From Acetobacter fabarum (GTDB lineage Bacteria > Pseudomonadota > Alphaproteobacteria > Acetobacterales > Acetobacteraceae), in contig NZ_WOTG01000004.1 of NCBI RefSeq assembly GCF_011516925.1, positions 128,686 to 192,685 on the forward strand: 64,000 nucleotides of DNA. Direction: 5' to 3'. A program made the position numbers and the translations under genes. The notes under the pieces are model-generated. The model was given only the letters and a program-made list of their open reading frames with translations. It was not told where the DNA came from and ran no database searches. Shown in pieces: positions 26,563-35,039 of this stretch. Each line of letters opens with the position of its first letter. Position 1 is the stretch's first letter.

Positions 26563-26784
26563 GCTCTGCTCGCTCTGGCAAAGGCGTGGTGTGCCGTACG
26601 GACCATGCCATAACGCCGTGCCGGGCGTCTGTCATGGGGCATTGGGTGGGGCTGGAAGGGAGGAGGCCAATAAATCTGTGGCAATCGGGGGGAAGGAACG
26701 CTATTTATGGTTGAACTGCCGTGAGCAGAGGAGGTCCAACCTACCCCTACGGCACCGCACAAACACAAGGGAGCTGGCATTTTC

Positions 26785-27201
26785 ATGCTGGAGGCACTGT
26801 CATCCCAGACCGCGCTGACCCATAGCGGGACTGACCTGTTTTCATTGGCAGAGCGGCGCTTGCAGTGGCTGGAGTCGCGCCAGTCCGTTCTGGCAGGCAA
26901 CGTAGCCAACGCCAATACACCGGGTTACGTCTCCAAGGATGTGGCACCGTTTGCAGGCGTGTTGCAGAACCAGATGACCATGGCCATGGTGCAGACCGAG
27001 CCGGGGCATATGGCCGGGCCGGGTAATACCGCCCTTGCGCGCAAAACCACGGGCGGCAACACATCCATTGATGGTAACGAGGTCCGGCTGGAAGATGAGC
27101 TGGGCAAAATAGCCGATACCAACGACCAGCAGCGCTTTGCCACCACGGTTTACACCCGTTACATGGGCATGTTCTCCACCGCGCTGGGCACCAGTTCGTA
27201 A
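26785..27201 (+). CDS. flgB: Flagellar proximal rod protein FlgB
   Basis: A 138-residue rod protein. The N-terminal LAERRLQWLESRQSVLAGNVANANTPGYVSKDVAPF-like stretch is the flagellar rod signature, and the C-terminal helix (NDQQRFATTVYTRYMGMFSTALG) matches FlgB. FlgB is exported to build the proximal rod with FlgC, FlgF and FliE. flgC follows 15 bp downstream in the normal order; fliE is missing from this operon and found at 20977-21315. Confidence 0.93.
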   Translation: MLEALSSQTALTHSGTDLFSLAERRLQWLESRQSVLAGNVANANTPGYVSKDVAPFAGVLQNQMTMAMVQTEPGHMAGPGNTALARKTTGGNTSIDGNEVRLEDELGKIADTNDQQRFATTVYTRYMGMFSTALGTSS

Positions 27202-27216
27202 GGACGGAAGCAGCAG

Positions 27217-27624
27217 ATGGACTTTACCAATACAATTGGCATTTCCGCCGATGGCATGCGCACACAGGCTGAACGCCTGCGCGTGTCGGCCGAAAACCTT
27301 GCCAACAAGGATACAACCGGCTCCACCCCCGGTGCGGACCCATACCGCCGCAAAACCATTACCTTCCAGACAACGCTGGACCAGGCCACGGGCGCATCCA
27401 GCGTTAAGGTCAAGTCCATCGGGCAGGACCACACGCCGTTTGAAACACGCTACGACCCCTCCCACCCTGCGGCAGATGCCAAAGGGTACGTGAAGGTGCC
27501 GAACGTGAACACCATGGTCGAGATTATGGACACGCATGACGCCCAGCATTCGTACGAAGCGAATCTGAACACCATGCAGATCACCCGCTCCATGCTGACG
27601 CGCACCATCAATCTGATGAAATAA
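27217..27624 (+). CDS. flgC: Flagellar proximal rod protein FlgC
   Basis: A 135-residue rod protein with the N-terminal signature TIGISADGMRTQAERLRVSAENLANKDT, a central KSIGQDHTPFETRYDPSHPAADAKGYVKVPNVN segment and the C-terminal SYEANLNTMQITRSMLTRTINLMK helix. It is 15 bp after flgB with a GGACGGAAG Shine-Dalgarno. Length is standard. It forms the proximal rod inside the MS and P rings. Confidence 0.95.
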   Translation: MDFTNTIGISADGMRTQAERLRVSAENLANKDTTGSTPGADPYRRKTITFQTTLDQATGASSVKVKSIGQDHTPFETRYDPSHPAADAKGYVKVPNVNTMVEIMDTHDAQHSYEANLNTMQITRSMLTRTINLMK

Positions 27625-27732
27625 AGTCGGTCAGTAGAATATTTGAGTGTTTTGTCTATTCCAGTGCTTTGCACTTCTATGGTCTGTGGCACTTTGTATT
27701 GGTTCTGCCCCCGGCTGTAGCCGAGTATAAAC

Positions 27733-28926
27733 ATGAACGCTTTTGGTTTGTCCCCGCTCCTGCGGCAGTCCCTGCATGGGCAGGATATTACGCATTACCG
27801 GACTGAACTGCTCCAAAAGGCCGCGCAGGCTCCAACGGCGCAAACACTGCTCGATCTGGCGCTGGTCATGCAGTTGACCTTTGAGCCAGAGCAGGCCGAG
27901 GCGTTCTTGACCGAAGCACTCAAGGTGCAGCAGGTTTTTAACCTCGCGCATGCAGGGCGGGATGCTTTGCGCCTGCTGGTGGTTAAAACCCCCGGAGACC
28001 TGACCGCCAACACCCCCATAGAATGTATTCTGGAAAATGCACCCGTTCACATGGATGTGGTGTATGTTGGCCCCGGTCTGGCATGGCCGCAGACACTCCC
28101 CCCGCATGACCTCGTGTTTGTTGCGGTTGGGGAGGGGGACACCCATACCCCCGTATTGGAGCAACTGGCACAGGTGCTGGCACACAGCCCGGTGCCGGTG
28201 CTGAACAAGCCCCAGTATATTCCCCAGCTCTCCCGCTCTGCGGCGTTTGACCTGCTGCACACTGTGCCGGGTTTGCACATGGCACAGACATACCGGGTCG
28301 AGCGCGCCACACTGGAGCGGTTAAGCGCCGGGCATACTACGCTGGAATCTCTGGGCCTTAATCTGGCCTACCCGTTTATTGTGCGCCCCCTTGGGCTGCA
28401 TGGCGGCATTGGCCTGAGCCGGATAGACCAGCCGCAGGCCCTTGCCGCCTATCTGGCGGATATTGGGGCAGAGCTGTTTTTTGTCGCCAATTTTGTCAAC
28501 TACGCATCGGACGACCAGCTTTACCGCAAATACCGCGTGGTGATGGTGGAGGGTCAAGCCTATCTGGCACATATGGGTATTTCCACCCACTGGATGGTGC
28601 ATTACCCCTACAGGGAAATGAAAGAGTTTGCCGCCCGCCGTGGGGAGGAAGCCCACGCCATGCTCCACTTTGATCAGGAGTTTGGCCAGCGGCATGCTGT
28701 GGCCCTGAACGGTATTTATGATGCGGTCAAGCTGGACTATTTTGGCTTTGACTGTGCCGAAACCAGAGATGGCAAACTGCTGGTGTTTGAACTGTCCAAC
28801 GCGCTGATCATTCATGCCTGTGATGATCAGGCCGTTTTCCCCTACAAAATTCCCCAGATGCACAAAATCTTTTCGGCATTTTATGCCATGCTGCGCAACA
28901 CGGTGGCGGTGCAGACAGCCCCCTGA
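27733..28926 (+). CDS. ATP-grasp-like protein beside flagellin
   Basis: A 397-residue cytoplasmic protein. An N-terminal helical, TPR-like part (~1-75) precedes an ATP-grasp-like region: YPFIVRPLGLHGGIGLSRI (~210-230), YRKYRVVMVEGQAYLAHMGIS, then DAVKLDYFGFDCAETRDGKLLVFELSNAL (~335-365), where the ELSN should hold metal like the ExN of ATP-grasp ligases. Such enzymes join a carboxylate to an amine or thiol through an acyl phosphate. The substrate is unknown. It is placed after flgBC and convergent with the flagellin gene, so modification of a flagellar or surface component is a guess. Confidence 0.68.
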   Translation: MNAFGLSPLLRQSLHGQDITHYRTELLQKAAQAPTAQTLLDLALVMQLTFEPEQAEAFLTEALKVQQVFNLAHAGRDALRLLVVKTPGDLTANTPIECILENAPVHMDVVYVGPGLAWPQTLPPHDLVFVAVGEGDTHTPVLEQLAQVLAHSPVPVLNKPQYIPQLSRSAAFDLLHTVPGLHMAQTYRVERATLERLSAGHTTLESLGLNLAYPFIVRPLGLHGGIGLSRIDQPQALAAYLADIGAELFFVANFVNYASDDQLYRKYRVVMVEGQAYLAHMGISTHWMVHYPYREMKEFAARRGEEAHAMLHFDQEFGQRHAVALNGIYDAVKLDYFGFDCAETRDGKLLVFELSNALIIHACDDQAVFPYKIPQMHKIFSAFYAMLRNTVAVQTAP

Positions 28927-29190
28927 TGCGCTGGCTGGGGAGGCGTGGCCCATAACCGGGCCTGCCGCCCGGCCCACTTTGCTGCCTTGGGCAGATAATC
29001 CAGAAAATACACCCCATGCACGCGTGATAGCGCACCGTCTGCTCTGGCAGGGGGAATTGCGTGTTTTGGGTGGGAAGTGGAAGGCCCGTGGCCACCAAGG
29101 GGGCGGGTGTTTCCGTGCGCCGTAGGGGAGGGGCAGGCTGGCCTGCGTACTTACGGGTTAGCCCAAGGACCAGTGCGTTGTGGTCCGGGC
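28927..29190. other. Gap without a supported gene
   Basis: The region between the ATP-grasp gene and the flagellin terminator holds one GC-rich inverted repeat (CCGGGC/GCCCGG near 28957-28973) without a T-run and no reading frame I can support. Confidence 0.5.
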
Positions 29191-29219
29191 AAAAAAATAC
29201 CCCCGGCTTTCGCCGAGGG
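29191..29219 (-). terminator. Rho-independent terminator of the flagellin gene
   Basis: On the minus strand the stem CCCTCGGC/GCCGGGGG closes a GAAA tetraloop and is followed by TATTTTTTT, 28 bp after the flagellin stop codon. Confidence 0.92.
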
Positions 29220-29246
29220 CACTTTTCGTCAACTGTATCAGTAGGA

Positions 29247-30221
29247 TTACTGGAACAGGGACAGGATGTTCTGGGACTGGCCGTTGGCGATCGAGAGGGA
29301 CTTGATTGCCAGGGACTGCTTGGTCTGCAGGGAGGTCAGCTTTGCGCTTTCTGCGGACATGTCAGCATCGGTCAGGGCGCCAACGCCGGTCGTCAGGTTG
29401 TCAGAAACCGTCTGGCCGAAGGTGGTCATGTTGGCGATGTTCTTGGTGTTCTGACCCAGTTCAGAGGTCACGTTCGTCATAGCCGTGATGGCTTTCTGAA
29501 CGGCTGCAATGGCTTTCGTCAGGTCGAAGGAGCCAGATGCGCCACCCCAAGAAGCAGCAAGGCTGCCATCGGTGGTGAGGAAGCCGTTGGCGGTTGCCAG
29601 GCCGTTGGTGTCAACGCCGGTGGACAGACCCAGAGCTTCGGACAGGGACGCGGTGGAACCCGTGCCGGTCACGCCGCTCACGCCGTTGATGATGTTGAAC
29701 AGGTTGCTGATGGTAGCCGTGCTGCCCTGCAGACCGGTTACGTAAACAACGCTTGCAGCCGTGATGCCGTTGAAGGAACCCGTGGTGGATGCGCTAGCGG
29801 AGCTGACCAGCAGGTTCACGCCGTTGGTGGTGGCGTTGGTTGCAATGGTGTCGATCTGCTTCAGGTAACCCGTGATTTCGGTGTTGATCTGAGCGAGGGA
29901 GGTGGAGCTACCTTCGTTGCTGCCGATCGTGGTCACAGCAGCCTGAACTTCAGCCAGAACGGAAAGGATCTGGTTGGCGGCGCTGTTGGTGGAGCTGACA
30001 ACGGTGGAAGCGAAGGACAGGCCGTCGTTCACTGCGCCCTGACCGGCAATGTTGCCGTTCATCTGCGAAGCAATACCGAAAGCAGCCGGGCTGTCAGAAG
30101 CGTTAGCAACTTTTTTGCCGGTGGAAACTGCGTTTTCGGTGGCGCTCAGCTGGGTCTGGGTCGCGTTCAGCGTTTCCAGAGCAACCATTGCAGAGGTGTT
30201 GGTGTTAATAGAAAGGCTCAC
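29247..30221 (-). CDS. fliC: Flagellin
   Basis: A 324-residue filament protein. N-terminal D0/D1 signature: SLSINTNTSAMVALETLNATQTQLSATENAVSTGKKVANASDSPAAF. C-terminal signature: DADMSAESAKLTSLQTKQSLAIKSLSIANGQSQNILSLFQ. The central domain is short and Ser/Thr/Gly-rich, a possible site for O-glycans. The start is most likely the GTG at 30221, since GGAG lies 8 nt upstream and the protein then begins MSLSINTN like other flagellins; an ATG 14 codons upstream would add residues unlike any flagellin. It is monocistronic with its own terminator and a long leader. It is the only flagellin gene in the window. Confidence 0.97.
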   Translation of the reverse strand: MSLSINTNTSAMVALETLNATQTQLSATENAVSTGKKVANASDSPAAFGIASQMNGNIAGQGAVNDGLSFASTVVSSTNSAANQILSVLAEVQAAVTTIGSNEGSSTSLAQINTEITGYLKQIDTIATNATTNGVNLLVSSASASTTGSFNGITAASVVYVTGLQGSTATISNLFNIINGVSGVTGTGSTASLSEALGLSTGVDTNGLATANGFLTTDGSLAASWGGASGSFDLTKAIAAVQKAITAMTNVTSELGQNTKNIANMTTFGQTVSDNLTTGVGALTDADMSAESAKLTSLQTKQSLAIKSLSIANGQSQNILSLFQ

Positions 30222-30431
30222 GTTGTGATCTCCATTTCGAGTGGGCTTAGTGCCCGTGTTCAAGGATGAATAAACCCCCGAACGGCTAAGAGAAGGTTAA
30301 CGCGATCATTTTTTTTTGAGGGGTGGGTAAAAAAAAATCCACCACCGGGCCAGAACATGGTCACAAAAAGCAGATGGTGGCGGAAGGAGTGGCAGTTATC
30401 CGCCATTTTTTGCTTATTCTCCACAAGGCAT
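30222..30431 (-). promoter_or_regulatory. Flagellin upstream region and probable long leader
   Basis: About 210 bp with no gene. Read on the minus strand it holds two T-runs of 9 (near 30309-30317 and 30330-30339), a GTTAACC box near 30295-30300 like a CtrA half-site, and the GGAG ribosome-binding site before the GTG. I could not find a convincing sigma-54 (GG-N10-GC) or sigma-28 promoter by eye. Control by a CtrA-like protein and by FlaF at the leader is possible but not shown. Confidence 0.4.
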
Positions 30432-30466
30432 AAAAAAAGCCTCCGCCCATTAAAGGGAGGAGGCTT
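30432..30466 (-). terminator. Rho-independent terminator of the fliL-fliM operon
   Basis: On the minus strand the 8-bp stem AAGCCTCC/GGAGGCTT with a 14-nt loop is followed by seven T residues, 54 bp after the last gene of the operon. Confidence 0.92.
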
Positions 30467-30520
30467 TGGCTGGAATCGGATGGAACTTTCTGCCGGAACG
30501 TTAATATCGGCCCTTAAACG

Positions 30521-31186
30521 TTAAGCACTTTCACGCTCGGGCGGGGTGCTCTGGCCCTTGCCAAGGGCGCGCAGGTAAGGGCGCTCTTTGGTCAGGGTTG
30601 CGGGCATGGGCATGTCCAGCGTGTCTGCAAACTGGGTGGGGGCTGGCTGGTCCGGCGTTGTGGATGACTGCTGCTCCACCGCCTTGGCTATGGCACTTTG
30701 CGCAGCCGTTGCACTCTCCAGCGCCGACTGCACAAGTTCCTGCGCGGTCTGCTGGGCTGTCTGGCTGGCTTGTTGCAGCTTTTCCAGAGTTTCCTCTATG
30801 GCCAGCCGTGCGGTTTCGGCCTGTTCGATCAGGCTTTCCATCCGCCGCTCCTGCGAGGGCACCTGTGTCAGCACCGAATCCAGCCGGTCGGCTACCGAAT
30901 CGGCCTTGGTGGCCATGTCGTCCAGCTCGCTGCCGGTAACCTTGGCCTGTTCGATCATGCGGCTCAGGGGGCGGCCGCTGACCTCCCCTGCCACGCGCAG
31001 CTTGTCCACGCCTTCTTCGGCCTGGTTAACGCTGTTTTCAAGCTTGTCCACCAGTTCCAACAGGCTGGTCCGGTCGCGCTTGAGGTTGCCCAGTACCCGC
31101 CCGAGGTAAAAACTGTAGATAATACCAAGGAACAGAAAGACGGAGAGCGTGATCTCAATGATCATCTGGATCTGTGTGAACATCAT
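30521..31186 (-). CDS. Membrane-anchored coiled-coil protein of the fliM operon (DUF6468-like)
   Basis: A 221-residue protein with one N-terminal membrane helix (IIEITLSVFLFLGIIYSFYLG, ~9-29) and then a long charged coiled coil (~35-165, heptads such as LVDKLENSVNQAEEGVDKLR) and a Pro-rich end. It overlaps the fliM stop by 4 bp, so translation is coupled. Proteins of this size and form, DUF6468 in alphaproteobacteria, lie next to fliM or fliL. Its role is not known; the topology suggests an inner-membrane anchor with a cytoplasmic coil that could reach the switch complex. Confidence 0.7.
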   Translation of the reverse strand: MMFTQIQMIIEITLSVFLFLGIIYSFYLGRVLGNLKRDRTSLLELVDKLENSVNQAEEGVDKLRVAGEVSGRPLSRMIEQAKVTGSELDDMATKADSVADRLDSVLTQVPSQERRMESLIEQAETARLAIEETLEKLQQASQTAQQTAQELVQSALESATAAQSAIAKAVEQQSSTTPDQPAPTQFADTLDMPMPATLTKERPYLRALGKGQSTPPERESA

Positions 31187-32574
31187 TCAGGAGATCCTCC
31201 AGTCTGATCCGGTGTGGGGTTTGCTGCGGGTGGGTGGGGTGGCTGCGGGGGCACGCCAAGGGGCGGTGGTAGGTGGTGCTCTTCCGGCGGGACCAGCCTG
31301 CGCTGGATCTTGACCGCGTTCTTGTTGCCCAGCTTGCCCAGACGGCCATCAAACAGTGGGGTTTGCCCGCATTGCAGGCGGATGGGGAAGGGCGCGCCCT
31401 GCTTGTGCGGGAAGGTCATGAGCGAGCCGATCTTGAGGTTCAGTACCTCGGAGAGTGGGACGATCTTTTCATCAAACACGGCAGAAACCTGGGCATCTGT
31501 TTCCAGAATCTCGGAAAACAGGTGGTCTTCCCAGATGGAGTCGCGGCCAAATTTCTCGCCCATGAACTGCTGCGAAAGCTGGTCGCGCACCGGTTCCAGC
31601 GTGGCGTAGGGAATGATCAGGTCCATGTTGCCGGTGCGGTCCTCCATATCAATATGGAGTTTGGCCAGCACCACAGCGTTGGAAGCGCGGGCAATGGCGG
31701 CAAACCGGGAGCTGACTTCCAGCCGCTCAAACGTAAGGTCCACATTGCAGACCGGGTTGAACGCAATGGACAGGTCGTTGAGCGTGAGGGTGATCAGCTT
31801 TTCAATCAGCGCGCGTTCAATGGCGGTGTGGGGGCGTGTTTCCACACCTGCATGCCCAACGCCGCGCGGCCCACCCATAAGAATGTCGATAATGGAGTAG
31901 GACATGGCCGAGTCCACAACCACCAGACCGTAGTTGTCCCACTGTACGGCCTTGAACACTGCAAACATGGAGGAGGAGGGAACCGCCCCCATGTAGTCCC
32001 CAAAACGCAGGGAGCGAATGCCCTCGATCGTTATTTCAACGTTATCATTGGTGAAGTTACGCAAGGTGGCGGAGAGGATGCGCACAAGCCGGTCAAAGAC
32101 AATTTCCAGCATGGGCAGGCGTTCATAGGCCACGAACCCGGCCTTGATAACGCGCTCCATGCCGGTTTCTTCCGGCTCTTCAAACCCGCCAAAGGTGTGG
32201 CCGAGCAGATTGTCGATTTCCGACTGGTCCAGCAGGTGGCTGCCAAACGGGTCTTCCTCGGGGGTGGCTTCATGCTCGCCCTGTTCACCCTGTTCCGCGT
32301 GGGCGTCCTGCGCATCATGGGCGGTGGCATCGTCCTGCGCATGGGCGTCTGCCGTGCCGGGTTCTGGCGCGGGGTCCGTGTGCTCAGCCGTTGTGTCGGC
32401 TGGGGCATCGGGTGTGTGATCCTCGGGTGCGGCACCACTTTCAGGCGCACTGGCCTGGGTGGCCTGCTCCTGTGCGGGGTCGTGCGCCTCCTCCGTATGC
32501 GGGGCGTCCGGTGCGGCGTCTGCTTCGGGTTCGTGGTTCCCGGGCCCTGATGCTGTGTCGTCTACATCCTGCAT
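31183..32574 (-). CDS. fliM: Flagellar switch protein FliM with acidic N-terminal extension
   Basis: A 463-residue switch protein. The CheY-binding motif LLDQSEIDNLLG lies at residues 114-125; the middle domain includes NVEITIEGIRSLRFGDYMGAVP and SYSIIDILMGG, and the C-terminal SpoA domain LSEVLNLKIGSLMTFP and KIQRRLVP. In most FliM proteins the EIDALL motif is within the first ~15 residues and total length is ~330. Here ~110 residues rich in Asp, Glu, Ala, Pro and His precede it, and a Pro-rich tail of ~35 residues follows. fliL is 63 bp upstream; fliN is not present. Confidence 0.94.
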   Translation of the reverse strand: MQDVDDTASGPGNHEPEADAAPDAPHTEEAHDPAQEQATQASAPESGAAPEDHTPDAPADTTAEHTDPAPEPGTADAHAQDDATAHDAQDAHAEQGEQGEHEATPEEDPFGSHLLDQSEIDNLLGHTFGGFEEPEETGMERVIKAGFVAYERLPMLEIVFDRLVRILSATLRNFTNDNVEITIEGIRSLRFGDYMGAVPSSSMFAVFKAVQWDNYGLVVVDSAMSYSIIDILMGGPRGVGHAGVETRPHTAIERALIEKLITLTLNDLSIAFNPVCNVDLTFERLEVSSRFAAIARASNAVVLAKLHIDMEDRTGNMDLIIPYATLEPVRDQLSQQFMGEKFGRDSIWEDHLFSEILETDAQVSAVFDEKIVPLSEVLNLKIGSLMTFPHKQGAPFPIRLQCGQTPLFDGRLGKLGNKNAVKIQRRLVPPEEHHLPPPLGVPPQPPHPPAANPTPDQTGGSPE

Positions 32575-32637
32575 GTGGTCTGTCGCTACGGTTCCTGAGG
32601 GGTGTCGGTTTGAGCGGGTGTCAGAAGCCGGAGAGCT

Positions 32638-33150
32638 TTACTGGACAAGGAATTCAACAAGATACAGGTTTGTCACCTGCAGGGGGGCAAGCTGTGCGCG
32701 CAGGCGGCGCAGAATGGATTCGCGCAGCCTGTAAATGCCGTTCCCCCGAATATCCTGCGGCCGGGTTTCGTGCAGGTAGGTCTGGAACACGTCCTGAATT
32801 TCCGCAATCCGGTCCTGCAATGCGGCCTCGTTAGGCACACCGCTGATTTCCACCTTGGCGGTCAGCTTGACATAAACCGGGTGACCACCGGATGTGTCGA
32901 GGTTGGAAACCATGGGCGGAATACCCAGCAGCACCGGCGGATGCATGGCGGCCTCGGCCTTGCTGCCCACGTTCTGTTTGAGCTTGGATGTGAAGATTTT
33001 GTCCTTTTCCCAGAACACCCCACCGCCAATAAGGAGAACAAGACCGGCAGCGCCCGCCATCATCAGTTTCCGCTTGGACTTGGGGGCGTCTGCTCTGGGA
33101 ACTGCTGCGGCAGCATCTGCTTCTCTTGCGCCGGTTACAGTCTCGCTCAT
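32638..33150 (-). CDS. fliL: Flagellar basal body-associated protein FliL
   Basis: A 170-residue protein with a cytoplasmic N-terminus, one membrane helix (KLMMAGAAGLVLLIGGGVFW, ~28-47) and a periplasmic SPFH-like domain ending in LRAQLAPLQVTNLYLVEFLVQ, which is the FliL C-terminal signature. FliL rings the stator units and supports torque at high load. It heads the fliL-fliM-coiled-coil operon; CGGAGC lies 9 nt before the ATG. The 156-bp gap upstream separates it from the glycan cluster on the same strand, so its promoter should be there. Confidence 0.93.
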   Translation of the reverse strand: MSETVTGAREADAAAAVPRADAPKSKRKLMMAGAAGLVLLIGGGVFWEKDKIFTSKLKQNVGSKAEAAMHPPVLLGIPPMVSNLDTSGGHPVYVKLTAKVEISGVPNEAALQDRIAEIQDVFQTYLHETRPQDIRGNGIYRLRESILRRLRAQLAPLQVTNLYLVEFLVQ

Positions 33151-33306
33151 GTCTGGTGGGCTCCGGAATGGTTAATCAGTCACACTGTTATCAGTTTAAC
33201 TGCTGGCGCGCACCTACTCAATGGTGGAGAGGGGCGTATTGCATGGCTGTGTGTATTGCGTGCAGGGGCCGCGGTGGCAAGCGGGCGGGCCGCAGGTAGG
33301 GGTGCC

Positions 33307-34974
33307 TTAGCCCCCGGCCTGCTCCCGCAGTCTGGCCTGATAGATAAAATACAACTCCTTGAGCGGGTGCTCACACGACGCAACCCAGGGTTTGGCCTCG
33401 CCCGTAAAGTGGACAATTGCCGGGTTGGTGGCGGCATCATCCTGCTCCTGATCGGTATAGGCGACATCCTGCTCATTATGGCTATACAGGCGCCCCCCCG
33501 CGTTCCAGCGCAGGGGCAGGATATGAATATCGTCCCTGAAGGCAATATTGATGATGTCCTGATCCTGCAGGGTGATGCTTTTGATGTTTTTTACAAAGGA
33601 TTCCAGATAAAGGAATTTGAGGTTCCCGTATTTTTCTCTGGCAGCGGCAAGGTCAATAACAAGAATACCGGCATTGATGTAGTTGGTGTTGTAATTGCGC
33701 CCAAATAGCTTGCGCGAATGGGTTATGCCGCCTTCATCCATGCACCCGCCAAGGATTTTCCCCTTGAGGTCCATGTTCCACAAGAGCGTTATGTCGTCAC
33801 AGAAAATCGTATCCAGATCAACATAGATCAGGCGCTTCAGCTCTGCTGGCAGCACCTCATGCATGATCAGCCTGTAATAGGTGTTGCGGCTGATATGCTG
33901 CCTGTTATGGGGCAGAAAATTGGAAAAACTGTCTGCACTGACATCATAAAAACTGAACTTTGAACCAGGGAATGTCTGCTGTGTCCTGTGGATGTTGGCC
34001 GGGCTGAGCCTCTGGTCGTGCAGGACATGAAAATGGATGTGGCTGCCATTTTGGGTGTTGCTGAGCAGGGAGTACAGCGCGACAAGAGCATGCTCTGCGT
34101 AATTGTCATCAAACGAGATGGCAATATGTATGGTGCTGCCATACGCAATGGGGGTTTTTGCAGGCTCCGGGTTACAGATGGCCGCATTGATGCTGTACTG
34201 TTTGGCAAATTTTGGAACAATAATTTCCCCAGCCTGAAAAAACGCTTCTTTGTTCCCATGCATGAAATGCTTCATTAAAAAAACATTGCTGAGGAAAGCA
34301 TAGAGAAACCTGAACACTTTTTTCTGGTACGGAGAGCGACCGGAAGTGTCGATGACTTTTTCAAACGCAAACAGAACTGAAAAAACAAAGGTGCAGTATT
34401 CATCAAATACATCACGTTTCATGAGGATATTTTCATCATGAAATCTTGTGTCTATGTGTGCGGTAATCAGTGCTGTTTCGTAATACGCGGCAAACTCGTT
34501 TTTGATCAGTGTGAGCAGCAGATCAAGGTCCTGCTGGTCATGTTCAAAACCGTAGTTTTCATAAAATGTCTGAATATCGGATGCTGCGGAAGGGGGGTGA
34601 ATTTTGGTAATGGGGGCGGTCAAAAACCTATGCTGGGAACAGCGCTCTTCGATATTCTGTGAACAGAAATCAATAAAATCCATCTGCTTGTTCAGCAGAG
34701 AAATCTGCTGGCGGCCATGCTCGGAAAAATTCAGGTAGGATTTTTCAGTATTCAGGCCCACATAGTCGTGGCGTGTGTTTTTCCATATCCAGTACAGGGC
34801 GGTCAGTTCGCCCCAGTCCCTGTTTCTGGCAGAAATATTGTCGCCGGTATCATCCCCGATCATGCCTGCAAATTTTGTATCGGCAATGGAGCAGCCACCC
34901 TGAATGGGCTCAAAATAACGGTTTTTATTTATATTCGCATCAGCATGATGATAAACATAAATCCGGATATCCAT
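33307..34974 (-). CDS. Two-domain glycosyltransferase: DUF4422 plus GT8
   Basis: A 555-residue protein. Residues 1-230 match DUF4422 glycosyltransferases (IRIYVYHHAD, WGELTALYWIWKN, DYVGLN), although the usual HYRRY signature after GL is replaced by NTEKSY. Residues ~270-540 form a GT8 galactosyl/glucosyltransferase: IHIAISFDDNYAEHALVALYSLL, RNTYYRLIMHEVLP, RLIYVDLDTIFCDD (DxD near 385), YINAGILVIDL and FTGEAKPW. Both are cytoplasmic nucleotide-sugar enzymes acting on lipid-linked or LPS glycans. It is the last gene of the glycan cluster. The coding sequence is AT-richer than the flagellar genes, which suggests acquisition. Confidence 0.85.
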   Translation of the reverse strand: MDIRIYVYHHADANINKNRYFEPIQGGCSIADTKFAGMIGDDTGDNISARNRDWGELTALYWIWKNTRHDYVGLNTEKSYLNFSEHGRQQISLLNKQMDFIDFCSQNIEERCSQHRFLTAPITKIHPPSAASDIQTFYENYGFEHDQQDLDLLLTLIKNEFAAYYETALITAHIDTRFHDENILMKRDVFDEYCTFVFSVLFAFEKVIDTSGRSPYQKKVFRFLYAFLSNVFLMKHFMHGNKEAFFQAGEIIVPKFAKQYSINAAICNPEPAKTPIAYGSTIHIAISFDDNYAEHALVALYSLLSNTQNGSHIHFHVLHDQRLSPANIHRTQQTFPGSKFSFYDVSADSFSNFLPHNRQHISRNTYYRLIMHEVLPAELKRLIYVDLDTIFCDDITLLWNMDLKGKILGGCMDEGGITHSRKLFGRNYNTNYINAGILVIDLAAAREKYGNLKFLYLESFVKNIKSITLQDQDIINIAFRDDIHILPLRWNAGGRLYSHNEQDVAYTDQEQDDAATNPAIVHFTGEAKPWVASCEHPLKELYFIYQARLREQAGG

Positions 34975-35039
34975 TATTTAAATCCTGCCCAATTCTTTAT
35001 GATCATTTGCAAACCACCCTGCGGCGGCGGATGTGTGTG

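Noticed and set aside
30222..30431. Sigma-54 or sigma-28 promoter for flagellin
   Set aside because: Candidate boxes lacked the GG-N10-GC spacing or a matched -35/-10 pair.
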